NCBI GenBank assembly: GCA_001805125.1
Contig: MHEF01000069.1
Coordinates: forward strand, 379-12,915
Reading direction: 5' to 3'
DNA length: 12,537 nucleotides
Source of the DNA: Nitrospirae bacterium RBG_13_39_12
GTDB taxonomy: Bacteria > Nitrospirota > Thermodesulfovibrionia > Thermodesulfovibrionales > SM23-35
In this document: piece by piece, positions 7,840-12,537 of the stretch
How positions within the stretch are numbered: the stretch's first letter is position 1
Layout: the number at the start of each line of letters is the position of its first letter
The notes under the pieces: model-generated
What the model was told of the DNA's origin: nothing
Seen by the model: the letters and a program-made list of their open reading frames with translations, nothing else
The model's database searches: none
Program-made: the position numbers and the translations under genes

Positions 7840-7852
7840 GTATAATATATAA

Positions 7853-8059
7853 GATAGATATTTAGGCCGGATAATTAACCCGAAAAGTGCATTATTTGGA
7901 TTAATAGGACACGCTATAAAAGATGGGAATGAATGTTGCCTTACTCCCATGGTCAATCATTCCATATCAGGAGTGAGACGATTTGCACGCAGGAAACATG
8001 AGCTGAAAGATTTTCTGATAAGGTCTGAAAAATATGCTGATGAATTTGCTGTTCAGTAA
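7853..8059 (+). other. Open frame without convincing start; possible gene remnant (spacer 7791-8093)
   Basis: The 303-nt spacer between hppA and the YkgJ gene holds the terminator and then one frame open for 68 codons, ending with TAA at 8057-8059. The only in-frame ATG (7949) would give 36 residues and has no Shine-Dalgarno. The peptide reads as protein-like at its end (SGVRRFARRKHELKDFLIRS, then EKYADEFAVQ), with a basic, amphipathic character. I do not recognise it. It may be the 3' remnant of a gene whose front was lost, or chance. A TATAAT string at 7841-7846 has no credible -35 partner. Confidence 0.25.
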
Positions 8060-8093
8060 TTTCTTAAATTAAGACAGAAAGGATTGAATCAAG

Positions 8094-8879
8094 ATGCCGA
8101 TACCAAGTATGAAAGATGTAGAACCAACCAAATATACTCTCGATGCCAAATTTAAATTCAGGTGTCATAAAGGCATAAAATGTTTTACGAAATGCTGCAG
8201 CAATATAAATATATTATTAACTCCTTATGACATCCTGAGAATGAAAAACAGATTGGGTATCTCTTCTGAGGAATTTCTCGAAAAATATACTAATATGGAA
8301 ATTGAAAAGAAAACCTCGCATCCCTTTGTGATACTTAAAATGGCGGATGATAAAGAGAAGAAATGTCCATTTGTAACACCGGAAGGCTGTACTATTTATA
8401 CTGACCGTCCTGCAAACTGCCGTTACTATCCAGTTGGTCAGGCTTCTCTGAAAAAAGGCTCAGAAAAAGGGCCGGTGCATGAGGAGTTCTATTTTTTTAT
8501 CAGGGAGCAGCATTGCCTTGGCTATCAGGAAGATGTTGAATGGACAATACAATCATGGAGAGAGGACCAGGAGGTAAGTCTCTACGATGATATGAACAGG
8601 GAGTGGATGGAGATCCAGTTAAGAAGGGATCCGGCTGGCGAGCCACTTGACACGAACAAACAGGCTCAGATTTACACAGCAAGTTATGATCTGGACAGGT
8701 TCAGGAGATATATATTTGAGAGCAGGTTCCTTGATGTCTTTGATATTGATAAAAATGAGATCGAGAAGATAAAGACCGATGAAATCGCATTGATGAGGCT
8801 GGGATTTAAATACGTCAAGTATCTTTTGATGCTTGAAGAGGCATTGAAAGTTAAAGAAAAATATAAGAAGAAATCCTGA
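8094..8879 (+). CDS. YkgJ-type cysteine-cluster protein (putative Zn/Fe-binding)
   Basis: This 261-residue soluble protein has the cysteine arrangement of the YkgJ family, thought to bind zinc or an iron-sulfur cluster; the biochemical role is unknown. The N-terminal half carries Cys24-X5-Cys30-X3-Cys34-Cys35, then Cys91 (KKCPF), Cys99 (EGCTIY) and Cys109 in DRPANCRYYPVG, the typical family block. A further Cys lies in EQHCLGY at about residue 140. The remaining 120 or so residues are charged and probably helical, with a Lys-rich tail (KEKYKKKS) and no membrane segment or signal peptide. The start at 8094 is supported by AAAGGA ten nt upstream; Met6 is a less likely alternative. It follows the hppA terminator, so it needs its own promoter, which I cannot identify. 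Its stop codon lies within an AAATCCTGA string that recurs inverted before purH. Confidence 0.85.
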   Translation: MPIPSMKDVEPTKYTLDAKFKFRCHKGIKCFTKCCSNINILLTPYDILRMKNRLGISSEEFLEKYTNMEIEKKTSHPFVILKMADDKEKKCPFVTPEGCTIYTDRPANCRYYPVGQASLKKGSEKGPVHEEFYFFIREQHCLGYQEDVEWTIQSWREDQEVSLYDDMNREWMEIQLRRDPAGEPLDTNKQAQIYTASYDLDRFRRYIFESRFLDVFDIDKNEIEKIKTDEIALMRLGFKYVKYLLMLEEALKVKEKYKKKS

Positions 8880-9162
8880 ATCCCAAAATCACAAGCACGA
8901 AACAACCAAAAAACAGAGATATAGAAGGCTGTCTCATAATTTTTATAATCGACAAATTATTTATATGGCAGACGCAGGTGCTTTACAGAATAAAAGTTTA
9001 TTCGTTTACGACTCAAGAGGTTTTACTTTAAAGTGTCGTATAAAAATTCTTCACCAGCCTTTTCTATCTACGCTTTTAGTTTTAAAGAATCCTGTGTTTC
9101 TATCCCTATTTTTGAATGAGTTTAAATATTTTGATTTGTTCAGGATTTCGATGTCAGGATTT
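8871..9162. repeat. Nested imperfect inverted repeats filling the ykgJ-purH spacer
   Basis: The 342-nt gap between the YkgJ gene and purH (8880-9221) holds no credible gene but has paired arms. The inner pair is about 8917-8953 against 9035-9071: the left arm includes GGCTG (8927-8931) and ATTTTTATAATCGAC (8939-8953), and the right arm has GTCGTATAAAAATT (9035-9048) and CAGCC (9055-9059), aligned with small gaps. The outer pair is AAATCCTGAA (8871-8880) against TTCAGGATTT (9139-9148), with a second TCAGGATTT at 9154-9162. This resembles a decayed miniature inverted-repeat element. No target-site duplication is obvious, and no other copy is visible in the window. Confidence 0.5.
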
Positions 9163-9221
9163 GGAAATTTTCCATTATCAGTTAATCTTGTTTATCAATT
9201 TTTTAGAGAAGGAGGTATTTC

Positions 9222-10514
9222 ATGTCAGACATAAAGAAGATGTACCGCACTATCATGGATGATCATTTTCCTGATGAGATGGTAATTAAATTTGGTGATC
9301 AGACATTAATATACAGGAAAAGAACGTGGAAGATACCTGATGATAAAACAGGGGACTTGATTGAAAAAGGTCTTCGTTATGGTGAAAATCCAGACCAGGA
9401 AGCTGCACTTTATGAACTGATTAACGGTAATCTGACTTTAGGGGGTTGCCAGTTCATACAGCCGGGCAACGGCCTTGTAAGCAGCATTACTGAAGAGGAT
9501 ATGATCCAGGCAGGGAAGCATCCGGGTAAGACAAACCTTACAGACCTTGATAATGGGCTTAATGTTATTAAGTACCTGATGGACCGTCCTTCTGCTGTAA
9601 TCTTAAAACATAATAATCCCTGCGGTGCCGCATATGGAAAAACATTGGCTGACGCATATGAGAAAGCTAACATGGCTGACAGGATAGCAGCATTTGGCGG
9701 GTGCCTTGTTGTGAATAGGTCCATGGATAAAGAAACTGCAGAAATGGTCAACAATAACTATCTCGAAGTTGTGGCTGCTCCTGAGTTTGAAGAGGGGACT
9801 ATTAATATTTTATCTAAGAGAAAGAATCTTAGAATTATAAGGATTAGCAGGATCAATGAGTTGGAGAGATATAAGACTTTCCGCTTTGTGGATTTCAAAT
9901 CATTAAATGACGGAGGTATGATTGTCCAGCAATCCCCTATGAACAAGATTAAATCAAAGAAAGATTTTTTGCCGGCAAAAGCAACTTATCAGGGAAAAGA
10001 CTACGAAATAGAGAGAAGGCCAAAGAATAGAGAATATGACGATATGCTTTTCGGATGGAATGTAGAGCAGGGGATTACATCAAACTCAGTGATTTATGTT
10101 AAAGATGGTGTTACTGTAGGGATTGGTACTGGTGAGCAGGATCGAGTGGGTGTGGCTGAGATAGCAGTCTATAAAGCATATCAAAAATACGCTGATGCAT
10201 TATGTTTCAGGAAATATGGTGTTCCCTATAAAACATTTGAGCTTGATGTAAAACAAGGTAAAAGGGATAAGTATGCACTACGTGAAATAGAGAAGGAAAC
10301 TAAAAAGAAAAGGGGCGGGCTTAAAGGCTCTGTCATGGTTTCTGATGCATTTTTCCCATTCCGTGATGGTGTTGATGTTGGAATAAAACAGGGTGTCTCA
10401 GCAATAGTTCAGCCAGGGGGATCTGAAAGGGATTTTGAAGTTATAACAGCCTGTAATGAAGCTAAACCAAAAGTAACTATGGTATTTACAGGCCAGAGGG
10501 CGTTTAAACATTAA
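9222..10514 (+). CDS. purH: Stand-alone AICAR transformylase (PurH C-terminal-type domain)
   Basis: The product should transfer a formyl group from 10-formyl-tetrahydrofolate to AICAR, the ninth step toward IMP. The usual bifunctional PurH is about 515-530 residues with an N-terminal MGS-like IMP cyclohydrolase domain; this protein has 430 and lacks it. Transformylase landmarks are present: RYGENPDQ (52-59; the family usually has His where Asp58 stands), the catalytic Lys129-His130 in KHNNPCG, FGWNVEQGITSN, and SDAFFPFRDGVD from Ser374 near the end. AAGGAGG six nt before the ATG fixes the start, so the short N-terminus is not a misannotation. IMP cyclohydrolase must be encoded elsewhere. Single-domain forms of this kind are known in other bacteria. 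Its 3' end overlaps the convergent permease gene by 11 bp. Confidence 0.88.
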   Translation: MSDIKKMYRTIMDDHFPDEMVIKFGDQTLIYRKRTWKIPDDKTGDLIEKGLRYGENPDQEAALYELINGNLTLGGCQFIQPGNGLVSSITEEDMIQAGKHPGKTNLTDLDNGLNVIKYLMDRPSAVILKHNNPCGAAYGKTLADAYEKANMADRIAAFGGCLVVNRSMDKETAEMVNNNYLEVVAAPEFEEGTINILSKRKNLRIIRISRINELERYKTFRFVDFKSLNDGGMIVQQSPMNKIKSKKDFLPAKATYQGKDYEIERRPKNREYDDMLFGWNVEQGITSNSVIYVKDGVTVGIGTGEQDRVGVAEIAVYKAYQKYADALCFRKYGVPYKTFELDVKQGKRDKYALREIEKETKKKRGGLKGSVMVSDAFFPFRDGVDVGIKQGVSAIVQPGGSERDFEVITACNEAKPKVTMVFTGQRAFKH

Positions 10515-12153
10515 AGTCTTTTTCAAGACGCTTTTCCCCCAGCTTCATCGGGATAAAAAAAGCAAGGCTGTTCAATATTATGATTAACATGCCCGCAAGT
10601 AAAACCTGGCCTTTCTCTGTGTAGCTTAATGACAAACCTGACATTGCAGCTTTTCTATAAACGTAAAAAGACCATCCTTCAAGAGAAACTGTCACGAGAA
10701 CTACCAGAAATGCTATTAGCATAAATAACATGCCGCCGGGACTCATTGAGATAGAGGCTATATTTTCATATCTAAATTTCGGCAATACAGCGCCCATTCC
10801 TGTGCCGAGTCCGCTTATAGAAATGCACAATAAAAAAATAGTAATTACGGACAGGAGCATCAACAGGCTGTCTGTACCCATTGCCATATTTGTAATAAAA
10901 ACAACTGAAAAAAGAATAACAGTTACAGGAATAAACCCGTATAAGAATTTTGACCAGAGCAATTTTTTTATAGTTAAAGGTGATGCCCTTATAATCCAGA
11001 AGGCCATGCCTTCGAGACTGATTGAGGAATAAAGAAACCTTGCAGATGCTGCGGAAAGAACAAGGCCTGCCATTAACATGTTTACAAGTACCATAAATTC
11101 TTTAATAAAAGGAAATATTTCAGATAATGTCTTTAGGGGCATAGTCCTGAAATTATAAATATAGATAAATATCAGCGCACTTATAATAAAAAGCTGTGAC
11201 CACTGTCCTGTGTCTCTGAAAAATATCTTTACATCTTTCCACAAAACAGCCCAGATGCTACCTGGATAGAAACCCTCTCTTGTTGACTTAATGCCATGTC
11301 TTACAGATGGTATAATCTTTTCAAGATTATTAATATATAACCTGTTACCAACGACGCCGGATAATATAAGCATGAATATCCCGCAACTTAAGATCACAAA
11401 TGGATAGACAGTATTGGGTATTTGTTTTCTTAGTAATGGCATGACAGATTCTGTTATCCACAGCCCAGGCAAATAAGGAGAATCCGTTTTTATTGCAAGC
11501 AGAGTTTTTATAAATCTTTCAGAACTTTCAAGGCTTACAGACCACTGAGACCTTACAAAAAGATATATAGTTATAAAAACCAAGAGTCCTATAGCGAGCA
11601 ATGATAACCGCAAATTTCTTATGGAAAATATCCTTGTAAGCAAATGTGCAACAGTAATTCCAATGCCACCTGCTATGAGCAAGAAGGGAATGAAGGTTAG
11701 AATCAGCACAAGATAAAAAATAAGCGGCGCATTATAGCTTATGCCATAGGCAATAAAAAATGGAGGGATAAAGGATAGAACCATCCATGATGAACTCGAT
11801 GTGGTCTCTATTGTCTTCAGCCCGAGAAGGTCCCTCGTTTTTATTGGTTTTGACATGAGTAGAGGAATGTCTTTTGACATATAAAAAGAAGACAGCGCAG
11901 TAATGATGTTGCTGAGAATAAGAAAGACAAAAAGACTAAAAAAAGTAATGGAGAGAAGTTTCTTAGATAGTATTTCCCCAAAAAATTTCAGATCACGGAT
12001 AAAGTTTAAGACTTTGTAGGAACCTAAATAAAACAATACCCAGAAGATAAGGCCGATAAATATGAAAGGAACCCTTTTCAATAGGGTCTTCAGGGTAATA
12101 GAGTTTTTTATGGACAAAATCTTTGGGATCAATAATAAAAAAGTTGTTTTCAA
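10504..12153 (-). CDS. ABC exporter permease, 12 predicted membrane helices
   Basis: A 549-residue integral membrane protein with about 12 hydrophobic segments in two clusters of roughly six. The clusters are joined by a cytoplasmic stretch containing the WAVLWKDVKIFFRDTGQWSQ block, typical of putative ABC-2-like exporter permeases that lack their own ATPase domain. The substrate cannot be read from sequence. The start is a TTG (12151-12153): an in-frame stop lies just upstream (12166-12168), no early ATG exists, and AAAGG (reverse of 12163-12167) is well placed about 9 nt before it. The ATPase gene lies upstream on the same strand, 180 nt away, supporting a two-component exporter. Its 3' end runs 11 bp into purH on the opposite strand, with no obvious terminator between them. 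Confidence 0.85.
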   Translation of the reverse strand: MKTTFLLLIPKILSIKNSITLKTLLKRVPFIFIGLIFWVLFYLGSYKVLNFIRDLKFFGEILSKKLLSITFFSLFVFLILSNIITALSSFYMSKDIPLLMSKPIKTRDLLGLKTIETTSSSSWMVLSFIPPFFIAYGISYNAPLIFYLVLILTFIPFLLIAGGIGITVAHLLTRIFSIRNLRLSLLAIGLLVFITIYLFVRSQWSVSLESSERFIKTLLAIKTDSPYLPGLWITESVMPLLRKQIPNTVYPFVILSCGIFMLILSGVVGNRLYINNLEKIIPSVRHGIKSTREGFYPGSIWAVLWKDVKIFFRDTGQWSQLFIISALIFIYIYNFRTMPLKTLSEIFPFIKEFMVLVNMLMAGLVLSAASARFLYSSISLEGMAFWIIRASPLTIKKLLWSKFLYGFIPVTVILFSVVFITNMAMGTDSLLMLLSVITIFLLCISISGLGTGMGAVLPKFRYENIASISMSPGGMLFMLIAFLVVLVTVSLEGWSFYVYRKAAMSGLSLSYTEKGQVLLAGMLIIILNSLAFFIPMKLGEKRLEKDFNV

Positions 12154-12229
12154 TTGAAAATACCTTTACGCTTTTCTGTAATTCCGGCTCTCAATTTCTA
12201 TCTGTTAAATAAATCTATTCATTCGAAAT

Positions 12230-12312
12230 GTCATTCTGGCTTGTCCAGAATCCTTCTTCTTATCCTTGTACGGAGTCATAGCAAAGAAAGATTCCCGACA
12301 AGCGGGAATGAC
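12230..12312. repeat. 83-bp MITE-like palindrome between ABC transporter genes
   Basis: The ends are inverted copies: GTCATTCTGGCTTGTC (12230-12245) and, read on the - strand from 12312, GTCATTCCCGCTTGTC. Each arm is also a small hairpin: ATTCTGG/CCAGAAT around CTTGT (12233-12251), and ATTCCCG/CGGGAAT around ACAAG (12291-12309). The middle (12254-12290) is itself loosely self-complementary. The ATTCCC-N7-GGGAAT core recalls the dRS3 type of short repeat known in Neisseria, but length and origin differ. It would be transcribed as part of the ATPase-permease mRNA. No clear target duplication was seen. Confidence 0.75.
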
Positions 12313-12333
12313 GTCGAGTTCGGTACATGAATT

Positions 12334-12537
12334 TCACGAGGTTATTTTTAAGAATAACTCTTCAAGACCGCCTTCTGTACCGATCTCTGCCCTGTTTTTT
12401 ATGCTGATGAGAGAGCCTTTACTGATAAGGCCAACCCTTTCACATAGTTCTTCAGCAATATGCAGGCTGTGCGTGGCCATGAAGACAGTGACACCTTTTG
12501 AACTTAGTCTGCGTATCATGTCTTTCAGCATGATTAA
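12334..12537 (-). CDS. ABC transporter ATP-binding protein, C-terminal fragment (5' end outside window)
   Basis: The last 67 residues of an ABC ATPase; the frame is open to the window edge, so the Met codon at 12531 is internal. The switch (H-loop) histidine is visible in FMATHSLHIAEELCERVGLISKGSLI, the strand-helix-strand pattern that follows Walker B in drug and export-type ATPases. Walker A, signature and Walker B motifs lie beyond the window. It is transcribed toward the permease gene and is its probable partner, powering export of an unknown substrate. The 180-nt gap to the permease is long for such a pair and contains the 83-bp palindrome. Confidence 0.88.
   Translation of the reverse strand, partial: LIMLKDMIRRLSSKGVTVFMATHSLHIAEELCERVGLISKGSLISIKNRAEIGTEGGLEELFLKITS

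Noticed and set aside
7841..7846. TATAAT after the hppA terminator as promoter of the YkgJ gene
   Set aside because: The -35 position falls in the terminator stem with no matching hexamer.
8965..9234. 89-codon open frame on the + strand before purH
   Set aside because: No Shine-Dalgarno, low-complexity Phe/Leu-rich peptide, lies inside the inverted-repeat spacer and overlaps the well-supported purH start.
10516..10535. Terminator after purH (GTCTT-TTTC-AAGAC then GCTTTT)
   Set aside because: Stem of only five pairs and a short interrupted T-run; too weak to call.

Overview
The window carries a core piece of dissimilatory sulfur metabolism followed by unrelated housekeeping genes. It begins inside aprA (APS reductase alpha subunit, 3' end). 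Next come a strong terminator, a consensus sigma70-type promoter with a long leader hairpin, and the genes qmoA, qmoB, qmoC and hppA on the + strand, closed by a second strong terminator at 7806-7839. This suggests one transcription unit of about 7.1 kb. It would encode the membrane complex exchanging electrons between the quinone pool and APS reductase, plus a proton-pumping pyrophosphatase that could recover energy from the pyrophosphate released by sulfate activation.

The organism is most likely an anaerobic, sulfate-respiring bacterium of moderate-to-low GC. A QmoC-type membrane subunit (HdrC fused to a cytochrome b domain) and a membrane pyrophosphatase next to qmo fit Nitrospirota of the Thermodesulfovibrio type or some Desulfobacterota. 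This is inference; the sequence alone does not fix the lineage, nor whether the pathway runs reductively or oxidatively.

After the hppA terminator there is a 303-nt spacer with an unrecognised open frame that lacks a convincing start. It is followed by a YkgJ-type cysteine-cluster protein (8094-8879), a 342-nt spacer built from nested imperfect inverted repeats, and a stand-alone AICAR transformylase (9222-10514) without the IMP cyclohydrolase domain. On the - strand, converging with a 10504-10514 overlap, lie a 12-helix ABC exporter permease (10504-12153) and the 3' end of its likely ATPase (12334 to the window edge). Between those two is an 83-bp MITE-like palindrome whose two arms differ by compensatory base changes.

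The clearest unexplained signals are the qmo leader hairpin, the 17-nt leader shared between purH and an orphan Shine-Dalgarno upstream of hppA, the nested palindromic spacer before purH, and the compensated palindrome inside the ABC operon. I found no tRNA, rRNA, CRISPR array or transposase, and no evidence of a wholly new multi-gene system.
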